64,000 nucleotides of DNA. Origin: JAIBJN01 sp963802795. Its GTDB lineage: Bacteria; Actinomycetota; Thermoleophilia; Gaiellales; Gaiellaceae. Position numbers and translations under genes: made by a program. Location: positions 1 through 64,000 of the forward strand of contig CAWDJV010000005.1 of NCBI GenBank assembly GCA_963802795.1. The letters run 5' to 3'. The notes beneath the pieces were generated by a model. That model worked only from the letters and a program-made list of their open reading frames with translations, made no database searches and was not told the origin of the DNA. Of the stretch, positions 42,609 through 52,672 are shown one piece after another. The first letter of the stretch is position 1, and each line of letters opens with the position of its first letter.

Positions 42609-44489
42609 TTGAAACGCAAGAATCGTGTGGCGGTCCTGGCCGTGCTCGCGCTGCTGGTGGGCGCGCAGACGGCCGCCGCCAGGCCGGACCGCTTCGGGAG
42701 CACGGAGATGTTCCCGGGCGAGGGCGTCCTGAAGGCGAGCCTGCAGCACGACATGACGGGCGGGCACCTGCCTCCGGTCAGCGAGGGCGTCAAGCTCGTC
42801 GGAAAGGCCGAGGTGACCAACCCGGCCGGCACCGGGAACGACGGCCGCGTCGCCGATGTCTCGGCGTACGGCAAGTACGCGTTCCTGACCGCGTTCCGCG
42901 ATCCGACCTGCGAGCGGACCGGGGCGCACGTCATCAACATGTCCGATCCGAAGAATCCGTTCGAGGTGACGAGCGCGTTCATGGAAACCACGCCGTTCAA
43001 CTACGCGGGCGAGGGCTCCGACACGCTCCGTCTCGAGAACCAGTTCTTCGACGGCGTGCTCTTCATCCACCAGAACGAGACCTGCCCGGGAGCGCCGGCG
43101 CCGACCGCGCCGAGAACCCGCGGCGGGATCAACATCTGGGACATCAGCGACCCGGAGCACCCGGAGCTGCTCGTCAAGCACGCGGGCGACCTCGACGGCG
43201 GGTTCGACAACCAGCCGAACCAGACCCACAGCGTCTTCGCGTGGACGAGCCCGTTCGACGGCCGGACCTACGCTGTTCTCGTCGACGACGAGGAATTCAC
43301 CGACCTCGACATCCTGGACATCACCGATCCGAGGAACCCGTTCATGGTGAACGACACGCTCGACCTGGTCGAGCTGTTCGGGGTCGAGCAGGAGTCGCCG
43401 CCGAATCTGACGTCGATCTTCTCGCACGACATGTACGTGAAGCGCGTCGGCCAGCGTCTGGTCATGAACGTGAGCTACTGGGACGGCGGCTACGTGTTCC
43501 TCGACGTCACCGACCCGACGCCGGGCAACGTGACGCTCATCGCCGAGTCGGACTTCGAGGAGCTGGATCCCGAGCGCCTGGCCCGGGGGCACGAGATCTC
43601 GCCCGAGGGCAACGCGCACCAGTCCGAGCTCTCGCCCGACAACCGCTTCCTCGTCGCGGGCGACGAGGACTTCAACGCGTACCGCGTGGTCGCCGAGATC
43701 ACCTCGGGCCCGCACAGCGGAACCGAGTTCACGGCGCTCTCGGGGTCGGGGGTGCCGGCCATCGACCCGGACACGAGCATCAGCGGGACGCCGACGTTCG
43801 TCGGGCTCGCGTGCCCTGCCAGCCCGCCACCCGCGGGTGACGGCATCGCGCTCATCGAGCGCGGCGTGTGCTCGTTCCAGGAAAAGCTCGACACTGTGAA
43901 GGCCGCCGGCTACGACGCGGGCATCGTCTTCAACACGGTGCGGCCCGATTGCCAGGGTCTCGTCTTCATGCTCGCCGCGGGCGACATCCCGTTCGTGTTC
44001 GTGGACCGAGCGACCGGCCTGCAGATCCTGGGGCAGTCCCTGTCGGCGGACGTCTGCACGCAGGCGTCGCCGGCGGTCGGCTCGCCGGCGTCCTCGGTCT
44101 CCGTCGAGGCCGTCTTCGACGGCTGGGGCTACGTCCGGCTGTTCGAGACGGAAGTCCCGGGGCAGCTCGGCAGGACGGGCTCGATCACGTCGCTCGACAC
44201 GTTCGCCATTCCCGAGTCGCAGGATCCCGCCTTCGCGGAGGGCTTCGGCGACCTGTCCGTGCACGAGGTGGCGCTCGATCCCAACCCGCGCAAGAAGCTC
44301 GCGTACGTGAGCTACTACGCGGGCGGCTTCCGCGTCCTCAAGTACGGGCCCCTGGGGCTCCGCCAGGTTGGCGCCTTCATCGACGAGGGCGGCAACAACT
44401 TCTGGGGCGTCGAGGTCCACAAGATCCGAGGACAGCAGTACGTCCTCGCGAGCGACCGCGACTTCGGCCTCTACATCTTCAGACCGTAA
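42609..44489 (+). CDS. Secreted LVIVD-repeat protein with PA domain
   Basis: 626 residues from a TTG start at 42609 behind GGGAGGAGGGG; there is no better start. Signal peptide RVAVLAVLALLVGAQTAAA. LVIVD-type units include GGINIWDISDPEHPELL, LDILDITDPRNPFMV, GYVFLDVTDPTPGNVTL and GFRVLKYGPLGLRQVG. A PA domain is inserted at about residues 370-490 (GIALIERGVCSFQEKLDTVKAAG, IPFVFVDRATGLQI). It is extracellular; the PA domain may bind protein or peptide. Related to the protein at 28208. Confidence 0.8.
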   Translation: MKRKNRVAVLAVLALLVGAQTAAARPDRFGSTEMFPGEGVLKASLQHDMTGGHLPPVSEGVKLVGKAEVTNPAGTGNDGRVADVSAYGKYAFLTAFRDPTCERTGAHVINMSDPKNPFEVTSAFMETTPFNYAGEGSDTLRLENQFFDGVLFIHQNETCPGAPAPTAPRTRGGINIWDISDPEHPELLVKHAGDLDGGFDNQPNQTHSVFAWTSPFDGRTYAVLVDDEEFTDLDILDITDPRNPFMVNDTLDLVELFGVEQESPPNLTSIFSHDMYVKRVGQRLVMNVSYWDGGYVFLDVTDPTPGNVTLIAESDFEELDPERLARGHEISPEGNAHQSELSPDNRFLVAGDEDFNAYRVVAEITSGPHSGTEFTALSGSGVPAIDPDTSISGTPTFVGLACPASPPPAGDGIALIERGVCSFQEKLDTVKAAGYDAGIVFNTVRPDCQGLVFMLAAGDIPFVFVDRATGLQILGQSLSADVCTQASPAVGSPASSVSVEAVFDGWGYVRLFETEVPGQLGRTGSITSLDTFAIPESQDPAFAEGFGDLSVHEVALDPNPRKKLAYVSYYAGGFRVLKYGPLGLRQVGAFIDEGGNNFWGVEVHKIRGQQYVLASDRDFGLYIFRP

Positions 44490-44503
44490 GCTCGTCGCAA
44501 CTC

Positions 44504-44539
44504 GACGACGGCGGGGGCGGTCGCGCCCCCGCCGTCGTC
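44504..44539. terminator. Strong bidirectional terminator
   Basis: A perfect 16-bp stem (GACGACGGCGGGGGCG and its complement) with loop GTCG. It lies between the convergent LVIVD/PA gene and mobA and overlaps the mobA stop codon. Confidence 0.8.
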
Positions 44540-45080
44540 ATGCGCTCAGATCGCCGGGCTCGTTGACGTTCCGGAGCAGGGCCGGGTCGCACTCGACGAC
44601 GTTCGTCCGGAGCTCTGCGAGCGCCCGGTGGAGGGCGAGGTCACCCGTGGCGATCCGGCGGTCGAGGACGTTGAGCGCCGAGGTCCGGTAGGCGCCTGGG
44701 AGCGGGCCGGTCTGCGGGACTGCCGCGTCCACGCCCGCCGCAGACTCCGTCAGCGCGCGCAGCAGGTCGGCTGTCACGAAGGGCATGTCCGTCGGGAGGA
44801 CGACGACGAGGTCGGCTCCGGCGAGCCGCAGCGCGGCGGCGACGCCGACGATCGCTGCGCGCACCCGGCTCTCGTCGTCGAGCACGGGGAACGGGAGGTC
44901 GAGGCCGTCCTCGGCTTTGCCCACGACGACGACGCGCCCGCAGGCCTCCTCGAGCACGCGATGGGCTCGCTCGGCGAGCGTCTCGCCCTCGTATCGCGCC
45001 AGCGCCTTCGGCGAGCCGAACCGCGTGCTCGCGCCGCCGACCAGAAGCGCGCCGGCTACGCCTTCCCGACCGCGTACCAC
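44538..45080 (-). CDS. mobA: Molybdenum cofactor guanylyltransferase MobA
   Basis: 180 residues from GTG 45080. Nucleotidyltransferase signature ALLVGGASTRFGSPKALARYEG, then DLVVVLPTDMPFVTADLLRAL and AVPQTGPLPGAYRTSAL. MobA attaches GMP to molybdopterin to form the bis-MGD cofactor that formate dehydrogenase needs. It overlaps the upstream methyltransferase gene by 25 bases and belongs to the fdhD operon, so its role in this locus is clear. Confidence 0.88.
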   Translation of the reverse strand: MVRGREGVAGALLVGGASTRFGSPKALARYEGETLAERAHRVLEEACGRVVVVGKAEDGLDLPFPVLDDESRVRAAIVGVAAALRLAGADLVVVLPTDMPFVTADLLRALTESAAGVDAAVPQTGPLPGAYRTSALNVLDRRIATGDLALHRALAELRTNVVECDPALLRNVNEPGDLSA

Positions 45081-45832
45081 GCGCGCGCGCTCAGCCGGAA
45101 CGCTCCGTCGGGAACGGCCAGCAGCCGGCGGTACTCCGCTTTCAGCGCCTCCTGCCCCTCCTGGTCGAGCGAGGCGGTGTAGCGGCCCGCCGGCCCCACG
45201 CCCGCCGGAAACGGATCCCAGAGGTCGTCGAAGCTCTGGTACTCCGCGGAGACGACGAGCTCACCCTCCTCGACGTCTGCGAGGCCGGCCTGCCGCCACA
45301 GCTCTCCCAGCTCCCCGCGGCGGCCGAAACGCATCCCCGTGCGTTCGTCGACGGCCTGCACGCCGTCCGGGTCGAGCGCCGACGCCGCGTCCCAGAACGC
45401 CCGCAGAAGTGTCATCTCGCCCGGATAGTCCCAGACGCTGGCGCCCACGCAACCGCCCGCCCGTGTGACGCGACACATTTCGGCGACGCCTGTCTCCGGG
45501 TCGCCCATGAAGTTGAGCACGAGCTGGGCCAGCGCGGTGTCGAACGCGTCGTCTTCGAAGGGCAGCGACTCCGCCGAGGCCAGGCGAACGTCGGCGCCCG
45601 GGCAGCGGGCCCGCAGCCCCGCGACGAACGACTCCGTGGGATCCACGGCGGCCACGCGCTCCGCGCCGACGAGATCGACGAGGCGCCGCGTGCCCGCGCC
45701 GGTCCCTGCGCCGACGTCCAGGACGGACGACGACGCCGTGACGCCGGCGGCCTCTGCCAGCGCCTCGCAGAGCCCGTAGCTGTAGCGCCCCACGAAGCGG
45801 TCGTAGACGTCCGCCGGAACCGCGAACGTCAT
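45056..45832 (-). CDS. SAM-dependent class I methyltransferase
   Basis: 258 residues from ATG 45832. Motif I SSVLDVGAGTGAGTRRLVD, motif II region AAVDPTESFVAGLRARCPG, then SLPFEDDAFDTALAQLVLNFMGDPETGVAEM and RVTRAGGCVGASVWDY. Substrate unknown. Its start overlaps the fdhD stop (ATGA) and its end overlaps mobA, so it is translated within the formate dehydrogenase accessory operon although no methyl transfer is known to be required there. Confidence 0.82.
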   Translation of the reverse strand: MTFAVPADVYDRFVGRYSYGLCEALAEAAGVTASSSVLDVGAGTGAGTRRLVDLVGAERVAAVDPTESFVAGLRARCPGADVRLASAESLPFEDDAFDTALAQLVLNFMGDPETGVAEMCRVTRAGGCVGASVWDYPGEMTLLRAFWDAASALDPDGVQAVDERTGMRFGRRGELGELWRQAGLADVEEGELVVSAEYQSFDDLWDPFPAGVGPAGRYTASLDQEGQEALKAEYRRLLAVPDGAFRLSARAWYAVGKA

Positions 45833-46608
45833 GTGACGCGCCGAGGCTCCGAGTAGACGTTGACCCGGCCTCCGCGCACGAATCCGCAGAGCGTGACGCC
45901 GCGGTCGCGCGCGAGCTCGACGGCGAGGGTCGAGGGCGCGCCCACCGCAACCACGACCGGGCATCCCGCCACCGCCGCCTTCTGGACGAGCTCGAACGAG
46001 AGCCGACCGCTCACGCAGAGCACCTTGTCGGCAAGCGGCAGCAGGCCGTCGAGAAACGCGCGGCCGATCACCTTGTCCATCGCGTTGTGGCGCCCGACGT
46101 CCTCGCGCACGTGGAGAAGTGAACCGTCGGCCGCGAAGAGACCGGTCGCGTGGAGCCCACCGGTAGCCGCGAAGGCCGGTTGCGCCTCACGCAGTAACTC
46201 GGGCAGCTCGCTCACGACGGCCGCGGGCACGTGCAGGTCGCTCTCGACCCGCGGCGCCTCGACGGCCACCGCTTCGAGCGCCCCCTTGCCGCAGACGCCG
46301 CACGACGAGGACGTGTAGAAGTTCCGCCGGACGGCGTCGGGCTCGAAGCCGTCGGCGCGCACCTCGACCGTGTTGGCCGCCAGGTCGTCCGGAAGGGACG
46401 CGTCCAGGGGTCTGACCCCTTCCGAGAGCAGGAAGCCCAGGGCCAGCTCTTCGTCGTGACCCGGCGTGCGCATCGTCACGGCGACGGGCTCTCCGTTCAC
46501 CCGGATCTCGAGCGGCTCCTCGACGGCGAGCTCGTCGGGCTCGGCCGCTCCGCCTGGAAGGCGCACCACCTCCGTGCGGGCCGCGGAGTACGGCGGCAGG
46601 GCGTTCAC
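45829..46608 (-). CDS. fdhD: Formate dehydrogenase accessory sulfurtransferase FdhD
   Basis: About 260 residues. The FdhD motif SSCGVCGKGALEAV carries the sulfur-relay Cys residues. Also seen are EEPLEIRVNGEPVAVTMRTPG, DEELALGFLLSEGV, REDVGRHNAMDKVIG and SGRLSFELVQKAAVAGCPVVV. FdhD transfers sulfur from a cysteine desulfurase to the Mo cofactor before its insertion into FdhA. GTG 46608 is only one base from the divergent fdh start; GTG 46569 or 46566 would leave room for a promoter. Confidence 0.9.
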   Translation of the reverse strand: MNALPPYSAARTEVVRLPGGAAEPDELAVEEPLEIRVNGEPVAVTMRTPGHDEELALGFLLSEGVRPLDASLPDDLAANTVEVRADGFEPDAVRRNFYTSSSCGVCGKGALEAVAVEAPRVESDLHVPAAVVSELPELLREAQPAFAATGGLHATGLFAADGSLLHVREDVGRHNAMDKVIGRAFLDGLLPLADKVLCVSGRLSFELVQKAAVAGCPVVVAVGAPSTLAVELARDRGVTLCGFVRGGRVNVYSEPRRVT

Positions 46609-46609
46609 T

Positions 46610-48192
46610 ATGATCGAACCATAGACGTCCTCAGGCTCACCGAGCTCCTGCCCGAGCTGCCCAAGGAGCGGACGAAGCTGCTGGACAACCTCGGCCGCGT
46701 GCGGCGCGAGGTGGGGCCGATCACGCCCGAGCTCTCCGACGCGGTCGCAGACCACATGAACATCCGCCGCGGCGAGGTCCACGAGGTCGTCTCCTTCTAC
46801 GCGTTCCTGCGCGTCCCGATGAACGCCGTGCGCGTCTGCGTCGGGCCCGTCTGTGACTGCCTGGGTGCGAAGGACCTGCTCGCGCGCGAGCAGGAGCAGG
46901 CGAACGGACTCCCGGTCCTCGGGGTCGAGTGCCTCGGCCATTGCGACCTCGCTCCCGTGCTCATGCGCGGCGACACGGTCGAGCCCGAGGTCGTGTACCG
47001 CGCGAACGACGGCCCCTCGACCGGGCTCGCCCAGGCCGACGAGACGCTCGCCGACTACGAGGCGCGCGGCGGCCTCGACGTCCTGCGAGACCTCCCGTCG
47101 AGCGAGCGGATCGTCGCAGAGCTGAAGGCGTCGGGGCTCACCGGCTACGGGGGCGCGGGCTTCCCGACGGGGGTGAAGTGGGAGGCGGTCGCGCGCGAGC
47201 CGACGCCCCGCTACGTCGTCGTCAACGCTGACGAAGGGGAGCCCGGGACGATCAAGGACCGCTACGTGATGGAGCGCAGGCCGCATCTCATGCTCGAGGG
47301 GATGCTCGTCGCCATGCGCTTCGCCGAGGCGAGCGAGGGATTCATCTACCTGCGCGAGGAGTACGCGACCGCGCGAGAGCGCCTCACGCGCGCGATCGAC
47401 GAGCTCCGGGAGGCCGGGCTCCTCGACGGGCTCTCGCTCGAGCTCGTCATCGGCGCCGGTGCCTACATCTGCGGCGAGGAGACGGCGATGCTCGAGTCGA
47501 TGGAGGGACGGCGCGGGATGCCGCGGCTGAAGCCTCCGTTCCCGAGCGAGGTGGGCTACCTCGGCCGCCCGACGCTGATCAACAACGTCGAGACCCTGGC
47601 CCACATCCCCGCGATCCTGCGGCTCGGCGGCGAGGCCTGGCCGCACGTCCGCCTCTGGTCCGTGTCCGGCGCGGTCGCCGAGCCGGGCTGCTACGAGGCA
47701 CCCATCGACGTCACCCTCCGGCAGCTCCTCGACGAGCACGCCGGCGGTGCGACCGGCGAGATCGGCGCGATCGTCCCCGGCGGAGCGGCGAGCGGCATCC
47801 TCCCGCCGGAAGCGCTCGACGTCCCCCTGACGCGGGACGCGCTGCAGGAGTGGGGCGTCGGCGCCGGGTCTGCCGGCGTCCAGGTCTTTCCGAGGAGCTA
47901 CTCCCCGCTTCGACTGCTCGCCGAGACGATGCGCTTCTTCGCGGAGGAGTCGTGCCAGAAGTGCACGCCGTGCCGGATCGGCAACCGTGGCATGCACCAC
48001 CTCCTCGAGGAGCTGGAGCACGGCCGCGTCGCAATGACCCGTGAGCAGGTGGAGGAGTGGCTCGACGCGATGGCGGCGACCTCGATCTGCGGGCTCGGGC
48101 AGGGCGCCCCGTTCCCCATGCGCGCGGCGTTTCGCTACTGGCCGGAGACCTTCGCGCCGCTCGGGGAGCCGGTTACGATGGGCGAGCGGTGA
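46610..48192 (+). CDS. Formate dehydrogenase NADH-oxidoreductase subunit (NuoE-NuoF fusion)
   Basis: One chain combines two complex I-like modules. The NuoE part has PELPKERTKLLDNLGRVRRE, VCVGPVCDCLGA and VECLGHCDLAP, giving the four Cys of a [2Fe-2S] cluster. The NuoF part has GYGGAGFPTGVKW and NADEGEPGTIKDRYVME (NAD/FMN), AYICGEETAMLESMEGRRG, then ESCQKCTPCRIGNRG and SICGLGQ for the N3 [4Fe-4S] cluster. It passes electrons from FdhA to NAD. The ATG at 46610 runs into a stop after MIEP; a missing C near 46619 would open IDVLRLTELLPELPK, so the 5' end is probably mis-sequenced. Confidence 0.88.
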
Positions 48193-50915
48193 GCGGCGTC
48201 GTCACCTTCACGCTCGACGGCCGGACGGTCAGCGCGCCCGAGGGCGAGCTCCTCGTCTACGCCGCCGCGCGGCACGGCGTCTTCATCCCCACCCTCTGCC
48301 ACGACGACAAGCTCGACCCGTACGGCGGCTGCCGCATGTGCGTGGTGGGCGTGGAGGGCTCTCCTCGGCCGCTGCCGGCCTGCGCGACGAGGGTCGCCGA
48401 GGGACTGGCCGTGTCCACGAACTCGTCCGTCCCGCAGTTCCGCAAGACGCTGACCGAGATGCTGCTCGCCGAGCACCTGAACCCGGATCCCGGCGGGCGC
48501 CCGAACGAGCTCGTCGATCTCGCGGAAGAGCTCGACGCCGAGGCGCCGTTCATGCTTCCGGACGCGAAGCGGGAGCCCTACGACGACCGCAACAGGTTCA
48601 TGGGCTACAACCCCGACGCGTGCATCCTCTGCAACCGCTGCGTGCGGTACACGCAGGAGGTCATGCAGTGCTCGGCTCTCTCGCTCGAGGGCCGCGGGCC
48701 GCACGCACGAATCGTTCCCACGCACGGCTACTCCTGGCTCGATACCGAGTGCGAGCTCTGCGGAGGATGCCTCTCTGCCTGCCCGACCGGAGCGATCTAC
48801 GAGAAGTTCGAAGAGGGAACCGAGCGCCCCGAGCGCGCCCTCCAGAAGGTGAAGTCGACCTGCACGTTCTGCGGAGTGGGCTGCCAGCTCGACCTGAACG
48901 TCGACCCGGAGACGAAGCGGATCGTGAAGGTGACCTCGGAGCCCCACTACGTCTCGAACGAGGGCAACCTCTGCGTCAAGGGCCGCTTCGCGTTCAACTT
49001 CGTCCACCACCCGGACCGGCTCACCGAGCCGCTCGTCCGCGGCGAGGACGGCGAGCTCCATCCGACGAGCTGGGAGGACGCCCTCCGAACCGCCGCCGAG
49101 GGCCTTCTGCGCGTGAAGGCCGAGCACGGGCCGCAGGCGATCGGCTTCCTCTCCTCGGCGCGGCTGACCATGGAGGAGAACTACCTCATCCAGAAGCTCG
49201 CGCGGACGGCGATCGGGACGAACTCCGTCCACTCCTGCGAAGCCACCTGACACGCTCCGACCCTCTACGGCCTGGTCAGGTCGTTAGGCAGAGGCGCAAC
49301 GACCAACTCGATCCCGGAGATCGAGAACGCCCGTTTCATCCTCGTGATCGGCTCGAACACGACGGAGGCGCACCCGGTGCTGGCGCTGCGGATGAAGAAG
49401 GCGGCGCGAAACGGCGCCACGCTCGTCGTCGCCGACCCCCGCAAGATCTGGCTGACGAAGCTTGCCAAGCGGCACCTCCAGCTCAGACCGGGGTCGGACG
49501 TGTGGCTGATCAACGCGCTGATGCACGTCATCCTCAAGGAGGGGCTCCAGGACGACGCGTACATCGCGGAGCACACCGAGGACTTCGACGCCGTCGCCGA
49601 GGTGGTCTCCCGCTACACGCCCGAGGAGGCCGAGGAGGTCACGGGCGTGCCCGCCGCGGACATCGTCGCCACGGCACGGGAGTACGCCCGCGAGCGGCAC
49701 GCGGCGATCTTCTACACGCTCGGGATCACCGAGCACGCCTGCGCCGTCGACAACATCTGGTCGCTCTCGAACCTCGTGCTGATGACGGGCCACCTCGGCT
49801 ACGAGTCCACGGGCCTGAACGCCCTCCGCGGCCAGAACAACGTCCAGGGCCTGAACGACGCCGGCGCGAACCCCGCCTACCTCCCGGGCTACCAGTCGGT
49901 GGACGACCCCGAGATCCGCGCGAGGTTCGCGGAAGCCTGGGGAGTCGAGGTCCCGACGACGACCGGCTACCGGCTCGACCAGATCATGTCCGGCCTCCAC
50001 GACGGCCGCATCAGAGCGCTCTACCTGATCGGCGAGAACCCCGTCCAGACGGAGCCGAACGCCCACCATGTCGAGGAGGGGATGACGCACCTCGACTTCG
50101 TCGTCGCGCAGGATCTGTTCCTGAACGACTCGAACCGCAAGTTCGCGAACGTGATCTTCCCCGCTTCGAGCTTCGCCGAGAAGGAGGGGACGTTCACGAA
50201 CACCGAGCGGCGTGTGAACCGCGTGCGCAAGGCAGTTCCCTGCCCGGGGAACGCCCGCGAGGACCTCCGCATCGTGATCGACATGGCCAAGGCGCTCGGC
50301 GCGGACTGGCCGGAGTACCCCTCGGCGGAAGACGCGTGGAACGAGTTCGCCGACCTGTCCCCGCTCTGGTCGGGCATCCGCTACGACCGGATCGAGGAAG
50401 TCGGGCTTCAGTGGCCGTGCACGGACCGGGACCACCCGGGCACCCCCTACCTGCACGCGCCGAGCCCGGCCCGCCCGAGCGGGAAGGGGAAGTTCTACCC
50501 GGTCGAGTACCAGCCTCCGATCGAGCAGCCGGACTCCGAGTACCCGTTCGTGCTCTCGACGGGGCGGACGCTCTACCACTACAACTCGGCGACCATGACC
50601 ATGCGCGAGGAAGGGGTCGTCCAGAAGCAGGAGGACCCGTTCGTCGAGATGCACCCCGATGATGCGGAAGCGCTCGGCGTCGCAGACGGAGACTGGGTGC
50701 GGCTCGTCTCCCGCCGGGGAGAGCTCGAGGCGCGGGCGAAGCTCGGCGACCGCGTCTACCCGGGCCTCGTCTGGATGGCGCTCCACTTCGCCGAGGCCAA
50801 GGTGAACTGGCTCACGCACGACGTCGGCGACTCGCTGATCGGAACGCCGGAGTACAAGACGTCGGCCGTCCGCGTCGAGCCGGTGGGCGGCTCGCTTCGG
50901 CCGGCCGCGCGCTGA
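48189..50915 (+). CDS. fdhA: Formate dehydrogenase catalytic subunit, selenocysteine-containing
   Basis: 908 residues with one in-frame TGA (49248-49250, residue 354) read as selenocysteine. Order: NuoG-like [2Fe-2S] domain with C37, C48, C51 and C65 (LCHDD, GGCRMC, PAC); two [4Fe-4S] sites (CILCNRCVRYTQEVMQC, CELCGGCLSACPTGA); the molybdopterin domain's [4Fe-4S] (CTFCGVGCQLDLNV...GNLCVKGR); then SCEAT-Sec-HAPTLYGLV at the Mo ligand position, GSNTTEAHPVLALR, YLIGENPVQTEPN, and the C-terminal cofactor domain (STGRTLYHYNSATMTMRE). It oxidises formate to CO2. GTG 48189 overlaps the upstream stop by four bases. Confidence 0.92.
49251..49290 (+). promoter_or_regulatory. Candidate bacterial SECIS element
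   Basis: Directly after the TGA a hairpin can form: CGACC (49258-49262) with GGTCG (49279-49283), with a GC-rich inner loop containing a GGTC. Bacterial SECIS elements lie just after the UGA, inside the coding region, and bind SelB. The position fits; the exact fold is not proven by eye. Confidence 0.5.
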
Positions 50916-51000
50916 GTTCGCGAAGCGATACACGTCACCCGGCTCGAAATCCTTACCGGCGGTTCACGAATCCCTTACGGACCGGGTGGACACTCGAGCC

Positions 51001-52515
51001 ATGAGGTGGAGCGGGCTCGCGGCGCTTCTCGGCGCGGCGGCGCTCCTTCCGGGAGCGACCGCCGTCGGCTCGGCTTCGGTCGCGCCCACATCGGCTGAGC
51101 AGGCGAGGCCCAACGTCGTGGTGATCATGACCGACGACCAGACCGTCGAGTCGGTCCGGGTCATGACGAACGTCAAGCGGCTCCTACGCGATCGAGGGGC
51201 GACCTTCCGCCAGAGCTTCGTCAACTTCGCGCTCTGCTGTCCCTCGCGCGCGACGTTCCTCACCGGCCAGTACGCGCACAACCACGGCGTCCTCGGCAAC
51301 GCGCCGCCGAGCGGCGGCTACGCAAAGCTCGACCATGCGAACACGCTGCCGGTCTGGCTCCAGGACGCCGGCTACTACACGGCGCACCTCGGCAAATATC
51401 TCAATGGTTACGGGCGGAGCAACCCCAGGGAGATCCCTCCCGGCTACGACGAATGGCATGGCTCGGTGGATCCCTCCACCTATCGCTTCTACGGCTACAC
51501 CCTCAACGAGAACGGGCGTCTCGTCACGTTCGAGCGCCGGTACCAGACCGACCTCTACGCGGAGAAGGCCGCGCGGATCATCGGTCGTCGCGCGCCCCTC
51601 GCGAAGCCCTTCTACCTGTCGGTCGCATTCCTCGCGCCGCACAGCGGCGGGCCTCGAGAGCCGGGCGACCCGGTCGGCCAGGCGACGCCGGTGCCGGCTC
51701 CGCGTCACCGCAACGACTTCGCCTCCGAGCCGCTCCCGAGGCCGCCCGGCTTCAACGAGCGGAACGTGTCGGACAAGCCGATCGGCATCCGCAACCGAGC
51801 GCTCCTCACCCCCACGCGCATCCGCAAGATCAGGGAGAACTACCAGCAGCGGCTCGAGTCCCTCCTCGCGGTCGACCAGGCCGTCGGAAGGATCGTCGCC
51901 GCGCTGCGCCGGGCAGGCGAGCTCGACGACACGCTGATCGTCTTCACCTCCGACAACGGCTTCTTCCACGGTGAGCACCGCGTCCCGTCCGGGAAGGTGC
52001 TCCTGTACGAGCCCTCCATCCGCGTCCCGCTCATCATGCGGGGACCGGGCATCCCGGCCGGCCTGCGCCTGAGTCAGCGGGTCGCGAACATCGATCTCGC
52101 TCCGACCATCGTCGATGCCGCCGAAGCCACGCCGGCCCGCGTGATGGACGGCCGCTCGCTGCTGCCGGTCATCGCCAACCCCGGCGTGCCACTGGGGCGC
52201 GATCTCCTCGTCGTGCGCGGCCCGGGAGCGGGCACGTTCGCGGCGATCCGGGCGCCGAGCTACCTCTACGCCGAGTACGGGAACGGTGAGCGGGAGCTCT
52301 ACGACCTGACGAGGGATCCATACCAGCTGCGGAGCCGTCACGCCGACCCGGCCTACGCCGCGGTCAAGGCGGATCTCGCCCGTCGGCTCGCGCATCTGCG
52401 CGCCTGCAGCGGCAGCTCGTGCCGGACCCGGCCCTTAGTGGCGAGGCGGTCGTCGCCCGCACGGACCGGAACGAGCAGGAGAGCGTCCTCCTGCGCCCCG
52501 ACCTCGACGCTCTGA
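51001..52515 (+). CDS. Secreted sulfatase (formylglycine type)
   Basis: About 505 residues with a signal peptide (GLAALLGAAALLPGATAVGSA). Metal site NVVVIMTDDQ, then the sulfatase signature CCPSRATFLTG (residues 79-89), whose first Cys is converted to formylglycine; LGKYLNGYG and FTSDNGFFHGEH complete the active site. It hydrolyses an organic sulfate ester outside the cell. The C-terminus after GSSCRTRP reads better in the next frame (ALSGEAVVARTDRNEQESVL, stop at 52526), so an indel near 52430 is likely. GTG 50986 is an alternative start. Confidence 0.85.
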   Translation: MRWSGLAALLGAAALLPGATAVGSASVAPTSAEQARPNVVVIMTDDQTVESVRVMTNVKRLLRDRGATFRQSFVNFALCCPSRATFLTGQYAHNHGVLGNAPPSGGYAKLDHANTLPVWLQDAGYYTAHLGKYLNGYGRSNPREIPPGYDEWHGSVDPSTYRFYGYTLNENGRLVTFERRYQTDLYAEKAARIIGRRAPLAKPFYLSVAFLAPHSGGPREPGDPVGQATPVPAPRHRNDFASEPLPRPPGFNERNVSDKPIGIRNRALLTPTRIRKIRENYQQRLESLLAVDQAVGRIVAALRRAGELDDTLIVFTSDNGFFHGEHRVPSGKVLLYEPSIRVPLIMRGPGIPAGLRLSQRVANIDLAPTIVDAAEATPARVMDGRSLLPVIANPGVPLGRDLLVVRGPGAGTFAAIRAPSYLYAEYGNGERELYDLTRDPYQLRSRHADPAYAAVKADLARRLAHLRACSGSSCRTRPLVARRSSPARTGTSRRASSCAPTSTL

Positions 52516-52672
52516 TCGGCGCGTAGGACCGCTCCCGGGAACCGGTCTCACTGACGGCCGGTCAGTTTCCTCTTACGATGCGCCCATAGGCGCGCCTGCC
52601 ACGCATACCGGCGACAGCGGGATCCTGTACGCGATCATCAAGACGGTCGGGTCCTCGCTCGACCTCGAGGAG

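Noticed and set aside
46612..48021. Long minus-strand extension upstream of fdhD
   Set aside because: Antisense to the NuoE/NuoF fusion; only the part from 46608 leftward matches FdhD.
49248..49250. TGA as a true stop, giving two separate genes
   Set aside because: The frame continues without change, and the downstream residues are the conserved active-site segment of FdhA; the TGA replaces the catalytic Cys/Sec codon.
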